A DNA stretch of 64,000 nt from Gelidibacter maritimus (GCF_014062315.1 NZ_JACGLT010000004.1:310001-374000); one strand, 5' to 3'. Positions 34,723-45,086 are shown, counted from the stretch's first letter. Notes: a model not told the origin generated them from the letters alone. Made by a program: numbers and translations.

Positions 34723-35217
34723 ATGAAATTTACTACCTACCTGCCAATGATGGCTTTACTGGCCATGTTTACCTTCTCTTGTTCATCAGATGAATTTCAA
34801 GAAGACAAGATTGATCATGTGCAATTAAAAAATGCTCCAGCACCCAAAGTCATTGAATTGGAAATTTTGGAGTTGATCAATAATTATCGGATCGGATTGG
34901 ATTTAGCACCATTGAACAACTTAAGCATAATTAAGTCGGTTGCATTTACACATACCGATTATATGGTTTCTGTAAATCAAGTTAATCATGACAATTTCTT
35001 CCAACGTAAATTGAGTTTGGTAGAGAATGCCGCTGCAACTAAAGTAACGGAAAATGTGGCGTATGCCTATAGTTCTGCTGAATCTGTAGTTAATGCGTGG
35101 TTAAAAAGTCCTGGTCATAAAGCAAATATTGAAGGAGATTTCACCGATTTTGATATTTCTGCAGAGAAGAATTCTGAAGGCAAGTGGTATTTTACAAATA
35201 TATTTATCAAACGTTAG
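34723..35217 (+). CDS. CAP/SCP-domain lipoprotein
   Basis: Lipid-anchored protein of 164 residues. I start it at the ATG at 34723 because this gives a proper lipoprotein signal peptide with lipobox FTFSC. The CAP (PR-1/SCP) domain spans about residues 40-164: EILELINNYR, FTHTDYM, NHDNFFQR, ENVAYAY, VNAWLKSPGHKANI and a final WYFTNIFIKR. The histidines and glutamate that form the CAP cavity (H in NHDN, E in ENVAY, H in PGHK) are present. Bacterial CAP proteins are of uncertain function. It is monocistronic with its own terminator and an array of possible operator sites. Confidence 0.9.
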   Translation: MKFTTYLPMMALLAMFTFSCSSDEFQEDKIDHVQLKNAPAPKVIELEILELINNYRIGLDLAPLNNLSIIKSVAFTHTDYMVSVNQVNHDNFFQRKLSLVENAAATKVTENVAYAYSSAESVVNAWLKSPGHKANIEGDFTDFDISAEKNSEGKWYFTNIFIKR

Positions 35218-35259
35218 TCTATTAATTGAGTTTTTAAGAATGTTAGTTATTGTGAAAGG

Positions 35260-35284
35260 ACCGCTCTATATGAGCGGTTTTTTT
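35260..35284 (+). terminator. Terminator after the CAP lipoprotein gene
   Basis: Perfect 7-bp stem ACCGCTC / GAGCGGT, loop TATAT, then seven T residues. Confidence 0.9.
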
Positions 35285-35798
35285 GTTGAAAATAAGGGTA
35301 AGCTGTAATAATACCTTCTAATTTTATTGCTCTATGTTGATCCCCATTATAAAGGTAAGTACTTAATCACTAATATGGAATATGATGCATAGCGATTTTG
35401 ATTTGATTTGATTGGCTGGGCTGCATGACCTTCGGCTGTCAACCTTGCCAATTAGCTTTGTAAAGTGGCATGCCTACTTTAATAAAAGTTCTAACAGTCT
35501 CCATGAGGCAAGAAAATGGCATTGTCAATCGTCCATTATCAACAGTATCTAACAACAAAACACTCAAATGTCGCGTTAATTTGAAGCTTTTTCTGGCTGC
35601 GCGTCCGCAGTTATAATTCCTGAACAACTAAAATTATTTTGAATATTAAATAGTCCGCTTTAGAATGTTTTAATACACCCTTTATTTCATAAATGCATAG
35701 AGGATAAGCGTCGGTCCATTCAAGCAGTAAATGTTTATATGCTTTGGTAAGGGTGTATTAATATTGGCACACAATGTCCGACTCTGACAAATCAACAT
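35285..35798. other. Intergenic region with a 90-base inverted-repeat element
   Basis: About 510 bases without a supported gene. A minus-strand frame of 62 codons at 35439-35627 has odd composition and no recognisable product. Near the right end lies the inverted-repeat element listed separately. Confidence 0.5.
35671..35760. repeat. Inverted-repeat-bounded element, about 90 bases
   Basis: TAATACACCCTT (35671-35682) is repeated exactly in inverse orientation as AAGGGTGTATTA (35749-35760), enclosing 66 bases. It has the form of a MITE-like element or a long hairpin. There is no T-run and no clear target duplication. Confidence 0.5.
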
Positions 35799-35828
35799 AA
35801 AAAAAGCAGACTCAAGGTCTGCCTTTTT
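35799..35828 (-). terminator. Terminator of the adhesin operon
   Basis: Stem GCAGAC / GTCTGC with loop TCAAG, flanked by A5 and T5 runs, 18 bases past the stop of the PorE-like gene on the minus strand. Confidence 0.85.
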
Positions 35829-35846
35829 AAAAAATCTTAGAAGCTA

Positions 35847-37763
35847 TTATTTTTCTAATATATAGAAATATGATCTTCTGTTTAACTGGTGCTCTTCGGC
35901 GCTACATTTAACCCCGTTAGAACATCTGTTGAGCAATTGTGTTTCGCCAAAGCCGATAGCGCTCTCAATGCGTTCTGGTGCAATACCACGAGATAAAATA
36001 TAATCTCTTGTGGATTTGGCTCTTCTATCCGATAATTTCATATTATATCGGTCACTTCCTCTACTATCTGTATGAGACTCAATTTTGATGACCATGTTTG
36101 GATGTTCTCTCATCACATCAACAATATGCTCCAGTTCATATTCAGCATCTGTTCTGATATTCCACTTGTCAAAGTCGAAGAAGATAGGATTGATTACAAT
36201 TTGGTTGTCATCAATTAATGGGGTCAAGTAGAGATCGGCATTATTGACTTTACCATCTTCCAAGCTTGTAGTCACATCTTTTCGACCATCTTTATAATCT
36301 TTTTTGCTGCCAAGAACAGTATAGGTCTTGTCACAATCAGCATCTAACTTAAAAGCACCAGTTTCGGAAGTCATGACCGTAGCAATAATTTTACCAGTTG
36401 AGTTGATCAGTTTGACTTCAACATTTGGAAGAACTTCATTAGTCTTTATATTTCTGGCAATACCCTCAATTATCTGTTTACAAGTTGCGGTACTAAAGCC
36501 GTAAATATCATCTCCTCCTTTTCCACCTGGTCGGTTGGAAGAAAAATACCCTGTTTTATAGTCATCATTCATAAAGAATGCGAAATCGTCATACCCACTA
36601 TTATAAGGAGCTCCAAGGTTTTCAGGTTCAGCATTATCTTTCTTTAGAATATCCGATTTATAAATATCTAATAATCCTAAGTTTAAATACCCATCAGAAG
36701 AAAAGAAAAGTGTGTTATCTTTATTAACAAAAGGGAACATCTCACGACCTTCGGTATTTACTTTTGGTCCTAAATTTCTTGGTTCGCTATATTCACCATC
36801 TTCCAAAATATTAACAACGTAAATATCCGTTTGTCCAAAACCACCGTCACGATCCGATACGAAATATAATTTTGTATTATCTGGACTTAAGGCTGGATGA
36901 CCATTGGAGTAATAATCATTATTAAAAGGCAATTCAACAATATTCTTCCAAACACCATCTTCTAATGTGGCTTTGTATAATTTTAAGTGTGACGTTCCTT
37001 TCCTGTCATATCCCAATCTATTTCTTTTGTTAACGTTGTCTCTTGTAAAATACATGGTTTGACCGTCATTGGTAATAGCCACAGAAGCTTGGTGATAAGG
37101 GCTGTTAATTTTAGAGGAGTTAATAAAATCCGCACTCGAGTATTCTTTATTGCCGTCTTCACCTTCTGAAATTGTTACATAATAAATATCCAAAAAGGGT
37201 TCGGCATTCCAACCGTATCTTTTGCTTACATCCGTATTTCTTGCAGAGGCAAAGTAGAGCTTATCACCGGCTACATAGGCACCAAAATCAGAGAACTCTG
37301 TGTTGAATGGCAAGTTTTGTGTTTTTACAATAACATCTTCTGTAGATGCTAAATCCTGATAAAGATCGAGGTTGTTGGCATCAAAGTCTTTTACCCGGCT
37401 ATCATTACCTTGTATGTCCTTAAATTTGACCAACCATTTGTCAGCTTCCTCGTAATTTTTAATACTTCTTAAACTTTGAATGTACTTAAAAATATACTCA
37501 GGATTGACCTTGTCATATTTATTAACTGCCTTGCCATACCAAAGCGCTGCTTCTTTTGATCTGGAGTTGTTATAATAACAATCGCCAAGGCGGGTTAATA
37601 CGTGTTCACTGCTATCACCTTTCTTTACCGCTTCTTCATAAAGTTCAGTTGCTTTAACATAGGCAAAGTTTTTGAAAAACTTATCTGCCAATTTTCTTTG
37701 AGCAACCATGAACGTGCTGCTAAGCGCAAAAAAGAGTATAAATAATTTTGTTTTCATAGTCAT
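35847..37763 (-). CDS. PorE-like OmpA-family protein (TPR, PD40 propeller, CRD, OmpA)
   Basis: Exported protein of 638 residues whose domain order matches T9SS protein PorE: signal peptide (to VAQ), TPR repeats (about 25-130), a PD40/WD40-like beta-propeller (about 140-430, with SPDNTKLYFVSDRDGG and FFSSDGYLNLG strands), a carboxypeptidase-regulatory-like domain (about 435-515), and an OmpA peptidoglycan-binding domain (about 525-638, with IESHTDSRGSDRYN and LSDRRAKSTRDYIL). It is the last gene of the adhesin operon, 5 bases after the PorP/SprF gene. The likely job is to tie the outer-membrane PorP partner to peptidoglycan. Several paralogues usually exist per genome, so I do not give it the name porE. 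Confidence 0.9.
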   Translation of the reverse strand: MTMKTKLFILFFALSSTFMVAQRKLADKFFKNFAYVKATELYEEAVKKGDSSEHVLTRLGDCYYNNSRSKEAALWYGKAVNKYDKVNPEYIFKYIQSLRSIKNYEEADKWLVKFKDIQGNDSRVKDFDANNLDLYQDLASTEDVIVKTQNLPFNTEFSDFGAYVAGDKLYFASARNTDVSKRYGWNAEPFLDIYYVTISEGEDGNKEYSSADFINSSKINSPYHQASVAITNDGQTMYFTRDNVNKRNRLGYDRKGTSHLKLYKATLEDGVWKNIVELPFNNDYYSNGHPALSPDNTKLYFVSDRDGGFGQTDIYVVNILEDGEYSEPRNLGPKVNTEGREMFPFVNKDNTLFFSSDGYLNLGLLDIYKSDILKKDNAEPENLGAPYNSGYDDFAFFMNDDYKTGYFSSNRPGGKGGDDIYGFSTATCKQIIEGIARNIKTNEVLPNVEVKLINSTGKIIATVMTSETGAFKLDADCDKTYTVLGSKKDYKDGRKDVTTSLEDGKVNNADLYLTPLIDDNQIVINPIFFDFDKWNIRTDAEYELEHIVDVMREHPNMVIKIESHTDSRGSDRYNMKLSDRRAKSTRDYILSRGIAPERIESAIGFGETQLLNRCSNGVKCSAEEHQLNRRSYFYILEK

Positions 37764-37768
37764 AGGTT

Positions 37769-38686
37769 TTAGAAGTATCGAGGCGATTTAATACGTTTAC
37801 TTTTAAAGATTTCAAACATTAGCAAGATTTCATGCGTTCCACTAGTGTAAGGTCTTAAGTCAGAAAAGGGATATTCATAGGCGTATCCAATACGTAATTG
37901 TTTAGACACTTGAAAGTCTGCAATACCTCCTAATGCAGAGGTGTTTTCGTTCATTCTATACGATCCACCAATCCAGAACACATCGTTGAATAGGAAATTT
38001 GCAGTGAGATCTAAAGATAGTGGTGCACCGTTGGTTGCTTTCAATAAAAAAGCTGGTTTAAATTTGGTGGTTTCACTCAGGTCAAATACGTAACCCCCCG
38101 TGAAATAATAACTTAGTCGTTCTAAGGCTTCATATTCCTGCTCTCCAGTATAGTCTGTATTCAAGAGTCTTGGCGCAGAAAGTCCTAAGTACCATCTTTC
38201 AGAGTGCCAATATGCACCGGCACCAATATTGGGTTTCCATCGATTTTCATAACCATAGATGACTGGGTCATCAAATTCGGCAGCTCTGAAATCTGAATCT
38301 AAACTAAATCCTGTAAAGCCAGCTTTCAGTCCAAATGCCAATTTTGTATTTTGACCTGTTTGAATAGTATATGAAAAATCGGCATAGAGGTATTGGAAGT
38401 TTTGATATCCCAATTCATCATTTATAAATGATAGACCCAATCCGATCTTTTCATTGCGGAGTGGTGTGTGGATGGATAGCGTTTGCGTAGTTGGCGCTCC
38501 TTCGAGTCCGACCCATTGGCTTCTGTGCAATCCGACAATACTCAATGTTTCTCTACTGCCCGCATAAGCCGGATTAATAGAAATGGTATTGTACATATAC
38601 TGCGTAAACTGTGGTAATTGCTGTGCAACGCCCACCCAGCTTGTGAACAGTATGAAAACGATAATATTAAACTTTACAAATTTCAT
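37769..38686 (-). CDS. PorP/SprF family outer-membrane protein
   Basis: Beta-barrel of 305 residues from the PorP/SprF family, which in Flavobacterium johnsoniae is needed for surface display of the SprB adhesin. The signal peptide ends at GVAQQ; the family start PQFTQYMYNTISINPAYAGSR is intact, and GLHRSQWVGLEGAPTTQTLS follows. The rest is alternating strands (LAFGLKAGFTGF, LYADFSYTIQ, RIGYAYEYPF). It lies 10 bases behind the giant adhesin gene, the classical arrangement for type B T9SS cargo with its dedicated partner. Confidence 0.95.
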   Translation of the reverse strand: MKFVKFNIIVFILFTSWVGVAQQLPQFTQYMYNTISINPAYAGSRETLSIVGLHRSQWVGLEGAPTTQTLSIHTPLRNEKIGLGLSFINDELGYQNFQYLYADFSYTIQTGQNTKLAFGLKAGFTGFSLDSDFRAAEFDDPVIYGYENRWKPNIGAGAYWHSERWYLGLSAPRLLNTDYTGEQEYEALERLSYYFTGGYVFDLSETTKFKPAFLLKATNGAPLSLDLTANFLFNDVFWIGGSYRMNENTSALGGIADFQVSKQLRIGYAYEYPFSDLRPYTSGTHEILLMFEIFKSKRIKSPRYF

Positions 38687-38696
38687 AGGTTAAAAT

Positions 38697-41600
38697 TTAT
38701 TTGGTTGCAACGTAGATTGGGCCTGCGAAAGGTTTTAATCCACTATTTTTTAGATTAACGACATAGTAATAAGTTCCGGTTGGTACATAGTTAGAACTAC
38801 CGATAGACGCTTTGGATGATGTCCCGTTCCAATCATTTTGATAATCATTGGACTCATAGACCATGGCACCCCAACGGTTGAATATTTGAACTTCTACTGT
38901 AAAGTTACAGCCTTCTACACCTGTGATGGCAAAGAAATCATTCTTACCGTCGGCGTAGGTTGTTACTGCTTTTGAAATGATAACATCATCAGCACCACAT
39001 GGCAGTACCACACAATCGTCATTCAATGTAATATCAACAAGCGTTTCTGTTGGACAATACTCATCATCTGTAGCGTACATAAAAGTGTATGTGCCTAACT
39101 CCAATCCATACGGATTGAATATGCTACCATCTAAGCTTGCTGTACCTGTAACTACACTCCAGGTACCATTTGTATCATAAGAGCCACTCAACAAATCAAA
39201 AAGATTAAAGTTCAAGTCATCGCCGTTACATAGCTCAGTCCCGGTGGCCACAATGATGTTAACTGTGTTATCAACATTAATGGTTTGTGTGTAAACGGCC
39301 TCATTGTTGCAGAGGTCTGAAACTGTCCAAGTTCTTGTTATAACATATTGTAAGCTATCTTCAGAAGCAGTTGATGTTTCGTTAAAATTAACCTGAATGT
39401 CATCCGAACAAGCATCTTCAAACACCAATTCTGGAACTGGAGGAATGTTATCACACGTAATGGATATTTCCGACTCGTATTCGTTCACCAAATTTGGCGC
39501 TGTGATATCCTTGACGTGGATTGTCTGTGATGCGTTTGAAACATTGCCACAGGCATCCGTAGCCGTCCAAGTTCTTGTAATAGAATAATCACCTTCACAA
39601 GTTCCAGGAGTGCTCACATCTTCAAAGGTTAATGTTACCTCAGTACTACAAGCATCTGTTGCAGTAGCTTGAGCAAATTCAGGTGTAACTGAGCAGTCAA
39701 CCGTCGTTTCGGCAGGTAACTCGGCAAATACTGGAGCTGTTATATCCTTAACGTTGATGGTTTGTGATGCCGTAGAAGCATTTCCACAAGTATCAGTAGC
39801 TGTCCAAGTTCTCGTAATAGAATATTCACCTTCGCAAGTGCCCGGTGTGGTCACATCGTTGAAGGTTAGAGTTACATCTGAACCACAAGCGTCTGATGCA
39901 ACAGCTTGAGAAAACTCAGGTGTTACTGAGCAGTCAATCGTAGTTTCAGCTGGCAATGCAGCAATAACCGGAGCGGTAATATCCTGAACGTTGATAGTTT
40001 GTGATGCAGTAGAAGCATTTCCACAAGCATCGGTAGCGGTCCAAGTTCTGGTAATAGAGTAAGCTCCTTCACAAGTACCAGCAGTAGTAACATCTTCAAA
40101 AGTGAAGGTTATGTCGTCACCACTACATGCGTCTGAGGCAGTAGCTTGAGCAAACTCAACCGCAACTGAACAATCAATTGTAGTCTCAGCTGGTAAAGTA
40201 TCAATAACTGGAGCTATGGTATCAGCAATAGTGAAAATAGCCGTAGTGCTTGATTCGTTTCCACAACTATCGGTAGCCGTAAATGTTACGGTTGCCGAGC
40301 CTGTTGCACCACAATCGTCAGAAAGACCATTAAAATCATTTGACCAAGTCACTATAGAGCAATTATCAGATGCAGTAGCACCCGCATTTCCATTTAACCA
40401 GTTTTCAAGATCTGTCATATTGCCTTGACCATCACATTCCACCGTTAAATTTGTGGCAGGTGTTATTACTGGCGCAACTACATCTTGTATCGCATAAGTT
40501 GCAGTAGTTGATGTGGAGTTACCACAGCCGTCAGAAACGGTAAAGATGACTTCAATTGGCGCAGAACAATCTGACGTTGCGCCATTATAGTTATTTGACC
40601 AAGTCAAATTAGTTGAGCACGAATCAGAAGCAGTGGCACCACCATTTGAGTTTAACCAAGCTTCAATATTGTTACTGTTTCCGGTGCCATCGCATTCAAC
40701 AATAATATCTGTGGCCGGGTTCTCAATAACTGGTGCGGTATTGTCAACCACAAAAATAGTTTGGGTATCCGTAGTCGTGTTTCCACACTCATCTGTTACA
40801 GTCCAAGTTCTTGAAATAGAATACTCACCATCACAAGCTCCAGGAGCAACAACATCATCAAATGTTACTTGTACTGAACCACACATATCTTCACCAGTTG
40901 CGTATCCTGTAGCCGATGGATCAGTAGGTTCAGAACATTCAACAACTATATCTTCTGGAAGTGTTATTGTTGGAGCGGTGGTGTCAACAATTGAAATTGT
41001 TTGGACTTCAGAAACTGAATTACCACATTCATCTGTAGCGGTCCAAGTTCTTGATATTACTTGCGTAAGACCACACCCTTCCACGACATTATCTTCAAAA
41101 GTAACCACTGTCGTTCCACAGGTATCCGTTGCTGTAGCTTCACCAATCAATCTTGAAAGACCACTACACTCTAAAGTTACGTCAGCCGGTATTGTTAACA
41201 CAGGCGGTGTGGTATCAACCACATTAATGGTTTGTGTATCTGATGTGGTGTTGCCACAATCATCTGTAGCCGTCCAAGTTCTGGTTATAACTTGGGTATT
41301 GCCACAGCCTTCTTCAAATGAATCTGTATATGTAATAGTTGCAGCGCCACAAGCATCTGTTGCGGTTGCATCTCCAGTGGCTGAAGGATCGGTAGATTCA
41401 GAGCATTCCACCGTAGCATCTACCGGCACGGAAAGAATAGGAGCAACAGTATCAACCATATTGATAGTTTGTGATGCAGTTGCGCTATTTCCACAGGCGT
41501 CCGTTGCGGTCCATGTTCTTGTGATGGCAAACTCACCTTCACAAGTGCCAGGAGTTGTAATATCCTCAAAAGTTAAAGTAAGGTCAGAATCACAAGCATC

Positions 41601-44600
41601 TGTAGCAACAGCTTGAGCAAACTCAGGTGTTACTGAACATTCAATTGTAGAATCCGCAGGCAGTGCTGCAAAAACTGGTGCAATTGTGTCTTGAACGCTG
41701 ATGGTTTGTACGGCAGTAGCAACATTTCCACAAGTGTCCGTTGCGGTCCATGTTCTATTAATAGCATACTCACCTTCACAAGCGCCAGGCGTAATGACAT
41801 CACTGAAAGTGATCTCAACATTTCCGCAAGAATCAGATACAATTGCAGTTCCGGTAGCAGAAGGATCAGTCAAGTCACCACATTCAACAATTTCATCTTG
41901 AGGTATCACAAGTGTTGGAGGGACATCATTTTCTATGGTAATAATCTGGGTGCTTGATGCTGTTTGGTCACAAGCGTCAGTAACAGAAAATGTTCTGGTT
42001 ACGATGATTGGACATTCACCTGTAGAACTATCAATATAAGTGACATTAGTGATACTGTCACCACTAAAAGTTCCACCTTCAGTTAAAAACTCAGCAGTAC
42101 CTATTGTTACCAAAGATTCACTGTAAGCTAATGAAGTCAAATCACCATTGGTAATGTCGTCAGTAGTACATCCACTAACGGTAATTGCTTCAGGTGCAGT
42201 AATTTCAATAGCATCTGTGTTTTCTGTAATAATTATAAAGGAGGCAGTTGCGGTACAATCCGTATCCGCGTCTGTAACGATTACAGTATAAGTACCGTCG
42301 GCTAGATTGGTCAAGGCTTCGGTATCCGTGTCAGGATCTTGTAACCCGTTGTATTCCCAATCAAAAGTATAATTTCCTGAGCCACCGCTGATGCTGATAT
42401 CAATACTACCGCTATTGCTGTTAGCACATGTGTTATTTGTTTGCTCTTCAAGAGTAATGGTCGGACCTTCATAAACCGTAACGGTAATTGGTGTTCGCGT
42501 CGTATTCACACAATCGGCCGAAGTTCCTTCTGCTACATAATAGGTAAACTCTCCAGCCACACTTGTATCTGGAACCAATGTGCTTTGTCCTACCGTAGTT
42601 GGATTGTTGTCGGCATAATAGAACAAGGTATAATTAGGATCTGAAGCTTGAGCCGTTAAAGGATCTGCGGTTTCATCCAAACAGTAATCTACATCAGAAA
42701 CAGATGGTGATGATGTTATATCTGTAACTTCAATCGTAAAAATATAACTACAAGTTGCGCTTCCAGGAGGTACTGCATAATATGTTACTTTACCTATAGT
42801 AGCTGGAAATGGATTTGAAGCATCATACTGAATGGAGCCATCTGTAACAGGGTAGGAGTCATAAAATAATGAACCTTGAGGGAATTGTGCTTGAATTTCT
42901 GAAACAGGAATACCGTTGGAATCAAAATTACAGTATAAAAATTCTCTTTCAATAGACACGCCTGTACAGTTATCAATGATATACTGTTCGGAATTAATAT
43001 CTACTTGAATTGGATCCGTGTTTGGTTCTCCTTCACAAACCCCATCTTCCTGATATCCTTGTATCAAAGGTAAGGAATATTCAACGTTAGATGTGTCACC
43101 GGTACCGGCAATATAGCCACCTAAAATTACAATTTTAGGAGCACAGTCATTATTGATTAAAATGGAGCAGTCTTCAGTTGTTTTAAGTCTAAAGCGAATA
43201 TCAGCCAGTAATTTTGTTAAATCCGTATCTAAAGGTAAATACGCAATATCCCAAACAATGGAACCCGTTGCACCCTCACTAGGATCAAAATATGGCGCGG
43301 TAGCATTAAACAAATTGTCATATTCATTAAACGTGATACTACCTGGAACAAATTCAGACGTAAACGGAATTGGAAGTACCAATTTTGCGTCTTTAATAGC
43401 TTCTGTACCTTTATTTCTGATTTCCAAGCCATACTCTATTTCATCTCCAGGAAGAGCAACATAAGGTGCGTTTACCGTGTTTCCTGCAATGTTTTGTATA
43501 GATAACAATCCTTCCGATTCAGGAATATAAGCATCTACCGAGAAAGTAATATTGAATATAATATAGGTGTCTTGAGTTGTACCATATTCAAATCGTGTAG
43601 AGGTCTGATTGTTGTCAATAATGGCGTTGTTGCTATTATCTAAGTCAAACATACTAATGTCCAATCCTGTGTTATTTAGTAGTGAGGGATTTCTCGTGCC
43701 CCCAGTTTGTATGGAGGAATTAAAAAAGTTAGTAATACTGTTTCCGTTATGACTTAGAGGCTCAAAAGCATTATCACTCTGTCTTTGAATCATGAAGTAA
43801 TCGCCAGAAATATTGCGATCTCCTTCACCGGCCATAACCCCCAACTTCAAATTGACTGGACCATTTTGTGCAGAATTAAATCCTGAAACATCCAAGGTGT
43901 GGTTAACTGTAGTGCTACCTTCTACATAGGCATGACCGTCAAAAACGGTGATGTCTTTCCATTTCATTTGTGAATTCTCGTAAACTACAACCATTCCCCA
44001 ACCACCGTAATAACCGGTAGAACCTCCTTCTCCTTCAACAAGAGCTATATCTGCTACATGATAAAGACCATCTTTTCCATTGTTTCTTACATAATCAGTA
44101 ACGTCAACATAAGCTGAATACATATCACCATCGATTCCTGAAGGATAATAAATATCGTCCGCATTTGCAGTTAACTGTGTGTAAGACGTTGCATTAGGGC
44201 CTTTAATGGAAATTTTTCTTTTATCGAAAGTTTTAGAAACCTGAACAACTTCTGGAATTGTTTCGTTAAATGTAACATCAACATAAGCTCTATTTGAACC
44301 AAGTAATCGTAAACGGTTAAGGTTTAAGGTGTAGTCAGAATTTGAAAAAACAGTATAAGGTACATCCAAATAGGCATTAAAATTACTCAAGCTGCTCGTT
44401 GGGACATCGGTTTGAGCACCACCATTTACTGATACTTTTAGATATCTATTGGCGGCGCTAAAGCTCGTGTTATAAAAGAACTCAACAGTGTCGCCACTTC
44501 CAGAAGAGGTAAACCTAAATGTGGTAACCGAACCGGAGACACTTCTTGTTAAGAAATAATTTGTATTTGGAATGGCATCGCCATCATATATGACCTCGCT

Positions 44601-45056
44601 AGAAGTAACTTGTTGTGTAATGCTATTGCCGGTACTGACATCCTTAGTAACCGAAAACGTGTTGTCGGCTCTTGATCTTCCGGTCCAATACAGTCCTGCG
44701 TAAACAATGTTGGAACAATCTGGGTTTGCTCCAAACTCATCTGAGAAAGTTAACGTTGCTGCGGACGAATTGAACGTGTTGGGATCATTGTCAATATCGA
44801 CATATTTCATAGCGGAACTGTTGTTCCCGTTATTGTCATAGTTAACCAAAGTCAAATTGGTATTTCCCAACATAGTAAAGTCACCCTTTATATTATAAAT
44901 GGTTTTGTCGGGCGTAAATACTGAAGACCTTGGAGTGAAGTCTACCCTGACCTGAGCATAGGTATGAAGTGAGGTAGACAAGGCGACAACCATAACCAAT
45001 ACGAGCTGTAGTATTGATTTTAGGTTATTTGTTTTTGCTGAGTATAATTTTTTCAT
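38697..45056 (-). CDS. Giant T9SS adhesin with HYR repeats and gliding-type C-terminal domain
   Basis: Cell-surface protein of 2119 residues. In order: a signal peptide (to HTYAQ, about 1-35); an N-terminal region of about 480 residues with calcium-type loops; a DUF11-like domain (about 515-610, ALPGDEIEYGLEIRNKG); a SprB-type repeat (about 865-945, SGGSGNYTFDWEYNG); about eleven HYR/Ig-like repeats of roughly 80 residues (about 1040-1925), each with a TWTATDACGN-like core and a DTTAP-like end; then the gliding-motility-associated type B C-terminal domain (about 2020-2119, FNRWGAMVYES and GTYYYVV). Paired cysteines recur in each repeat. It is followed by its PorP/SprF partner and an OmpA anchor. 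A role in attachment or gliding is inferred; the ligand is unknown. Confidence 0.93.
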   Translation of the reverse strand: MKKLYSAKTNNLKSILQLVLVMVVALSTSLHTYAQVRVDFTPRSSVFTPDKTIYNIKGDFTMLGNTNLTLVNYDNNGNNSSAMKYVDIDNDPNTFNSSAATLTFSDEFGANPDCSNIVYAGLYWTGRSRADNTFSVTKDVSTGNSITQQVTSSEVIYDGDAIPNTNYFLTRSVSGSVTTFRFTSSGSGDTVEFFYNTSFSAANRYLKVSVNGGAQTDVPTSSLSNFNAYLDVPYTVFSNSDYTLNLNRLRLLGSNRAYVDVTFNETIPEVVQVSKTFDKRKISIKGPNATSYTQLTANADDIYYPSGIDGDMYSAYVDVTDYVRNNGKDGLYHVADIALVEGEGGSTGYYGGWGMVVVYENSQMKWKDITVFDGHAYVEGSTTVNHTLDVSGFNSAQNGPVNLKLGVMAGEGDRNISGDYFMIQRQSDNAFEPLSHNGNSITNFFNSSIQTGGTRNPSLLNNTGLDISMFDLDNSNNAIIDNNQTSTRFEYGTTQDTYIIFNITFSVDAYIPESEGLLSIQNIAGNTVNAPYVALPGDEIEYGLEIRNKGTEAIKDAKLVLPIPFTSEFVPGSITFNEYDNLFNATAPYFDPSEGATGSIVWDIAYLPLDTDLTKLLADIRFRLKTTEDCSILINNDCAPKIVILGGYIAGTGDTSNVEYSLPLIQGYQEDGVCEGEPNTDPIQVDINSEQYIIDNCTGVSIEREFLYCNFDSNGIPVSEIQAQFPQGSLFYDSYPVTDGSIQYDASNPFPATIGKVTYYAVPPGSATCSYIFTIEVTDITSSPSVSDVDYCLDETADPLTAQASDPNYTLFYYADNNPTTVGQSTLVPDTSVAGEFTYYVAEGTSADCVNTTRTPITVTVYEGPTITLEEQTNNTCANSNSGSIDISISGGSGNYTFDWEYNGLQDPDTDTEALTNLADGTYTVIVTDADTDCTATASFIIITENTDAIEITAPEAITVSGCTTDDITNGDLTSLAYSESLVTIGTAEFLTEGGTFSGDSITNVTYIDSSTGECPIIVTRTFSVTDACDQTASSTQIITIENDVPPTLVIPQDEIVECGDLTDPSATGTAIVSDSCGNVEITFSDVITPGACEGEYAINRTWTATDTCGNVATAVQTISVQDTIAPVFAALPADSTIECSVTPEFAQAVATDACDSDLTLTFEDITTPGTCEGEFAITRTWTATDACGNSATASQTINMVDTVAPILSVPVDATVECSESTDPSATGDATATDACGAATITYTDSFEEGCGNTQVITRTWTATDDCGNTTSDTQTINVVDTTPPVLTIPADVTLECSGLSRLIGEATATDTCGTTVVTFEDNVVEGCGLTQVISRTWTATDECGNSVSEVQTISIVDTTAPTITLPEDIVVECSEPTDPSATGYATGEDMCGSVQVTFDDVVAPGACDGEYSISRTWTVTDECGNTTTDTQTIFVVDNTAPVIENPATDIIVECDGTGNSNNIEAWLNSNGGATASDSCSTNLTWSNNYNGATSDCSAPIEVIFTVSDGCGNSTSTTATYAIQDVVAPVITPATNLTVECDGQGNMTDLENWLNGNAGATASDNCSIVTWSNDFNGLSDDCGATGSATVTFTATDSCGNESSTTAIFTIADTIAPVIDTLPAETTIDCSVAVEFAQATASDACSGDDITFTFEDVTTAGTCEGAYSITRTWTATDACGNASTASQTINVQDITAPVIAALPAETTIDCSVTPEFSQAVASDACGSDVTLTFNDVTTPGTCEGEYSITRTWTATDTCGNASTASQTINVKDITAPVFAELPAETTVDCSVTPEFAQATATDACSTEVTLTFEDVSTPGTCEGDYSITRTWTATDACGNVSNASQTIHVKDITAPNLVNEYESEISITCDNIPPVPELVFEDACSDDIQVNFNETSTASEDSLQYVITRTWTVSDLCNNEAVYTQTINVDNTVNIIVATGTELCNGDDLNFNLFDLLSGSYDTNGTWSVVTGTASLDGSIFNPYGLELGTYTFMYATDDEYCPTETLVDITLNDDCVVLPCGADDVIISKAVTTYADGKNDFFAITGVEGCNFTVEVQIFNRWGAMVYESNDYQNDWNGTSSKASIGSSNYVPTGTYYYVVNLKNSGLKPFAGPIYVATK
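39285..41935 (-). repeat. Tandem HYR-encoding DNA repeats inside the adhesin gene
   Basis: About eleven units of roughly 240 bases. Units encoding the stretches that begin PAETTIDCS and end QTINVxDITAP (about 39490-40210) are so alike that they should recombine or be misassembled. Two central units (about 40210-40740) are of a different subtype with a NWLNGNAG/AWLNSNGG insertion. Confidence 0.85.
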
Positions 45057-45086
45057 AGTGATAACTTTTAAAGAAGTCAGTAGGTA

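Noticed and set aside
35439-35627. Minus-strand 62-codon frame in a spacer
   Set aside because: Unusual composition, no start context, no homology I can recall.
35671-35760. Integron attC site
   Set aside because: Lacks the GTTRRRY core and no integrase or cassette array is present.
40633-41616. Plus-strand open frame of 327 codons inside the adhesin gene
   Set aside because: It is the antisense of the HYR repeats; the regular codon pattern of the repeats keeps the opposite strand open. No start context, and composition is S/V/T-rich as expected for a shadow.
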